A DNA stretch of 64,000 nt, taken from contig CM055831.1 in NCBI GenBank assembly GCA_029582265.1, positions 28,272,189 to 28,336,188 of the forward strand. The letters run 5' to 3'. A program made the translations under genes and the position numbers. This stretch comes from Zoroaster sp. YZ-2022 (Eukaryota > Echinodermata > Asteroidea > Forcipulatida > Zoroasteridae). The first letter of the stretch is position 1. Each line of letters begins with the position of its first letter. The notes under the pieces are model-generated. The model had not been told where the DNA came from. It ran no database searches and was given only the letters and a program-made list of their open reading frames with translations. Shown piece after piece: positions 63,641 through 64,000 of the stretch.

Positions 63641-64000
63641 ATCATATTTAAAATGTACACATTGCAAAACATACTTCTTAAAATGATCTCACTGTAAAAT
63701 AATGTTTTCTCAAGATGGACTCTACCTGAAAGTAGAATTGGTTTTACGAGCATTGGTAATTCTCTATTAACAGTGAATTAGGAAAGAGTGCTCTTTCTTA
63801 AATTTCACATCACGATTCTACAAAGCTGAAAATTACATTGCAGTTTTGCAAACTTTTCAACAAAAGAAAGACACATAGCATTTTAAACCAAGATGTGCAT
63901 TTACCTTCAAGTTAATACTTTTCATTAATACTGTACACATAAAATAATCTTGTACAAAAGAACTTCATGTTTTTCTCAAGACAGACTCTGCCTGAAACTG

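Overview
This window is nuclear DNA from a marine invertebrate animal, most likely an invertebrate deuterostome (echinoderm, hemichordate or cephalochordate). The evidence is split genes with GT-AG introns, AT-rich non-coding DNA packed with short inverted-repeat elements, tRNA-derived SINEs, C2H2 zinc-finger arrays, and a RING/B-box/NHL TRIM gene of the kind expanded in those groups. The phylum is an inference; animal origin is not in doubt. One assembly gap (500 N, 57375-57874) lies inside.

Region 1 (1 to about 25.6 kb) is built from three diverged copies of a unit of roughly 9-10 kb. Each copy carries a C2H2 zinc-finger array on the minus strand (833-1750, 10715-11995, 20216-21193). Copies 2 and 3 also carry an 81-bp minisatellite. 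Private insertions separate the copies: an LTR-like 1.1-kb block in copy 1, a LINE ORF2 tail in copy 2 and a SINE in copy 3. Between them lie several MITE-like elements and a clean 112-bp foldback element with a 9-bp target duplication.

Region 2 (25679-41320) is a Polinton/Maverick, a virus-like self-synthesising DNA transposon of 15.6 kb with terminal inverted repeats of about 392 bp and a TTCTTC target duplication. It encodes a protein-primed type DNA polymerase B, a retroviral-like integrase, an FtsK/HerA-type packaging ATPase, capsid proteins and about ten smaller proteins. Three plus-strand genes (polymerase, a small membrane protein, a coiled-coil/proline-rich membrane protein) are interrupted by frameshifts or a stop. 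The integrase, ATPase and capsid genes are open. No adenovirus-type cysteine protease could be found. The start codons of the two outermost genes lie inside the inverted repeats.

Region 3 (41.3-64 kb) is host DNA. It holds a two-coding-exon TRIM-NHL gene on the minus strand (51790-53098 and 47779-48395). Its 3.4-kb intron contains two different 84-bp tandem arrays, one of them an internal amplification inside a TTAA-flanked MITE. Two isolated candidate coding exons lie on the plus strand (45456-45567 and 56166-56344). There is also a striking 1.4-kb inverted-repeat element with sub-terminal palindromic repeats (45928-47319), a short interstitial telomere-like tract, a possible solo LTR near 55 kb, and further dispersed repeats. 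From 60.1 kb to the end no gene could be supported.
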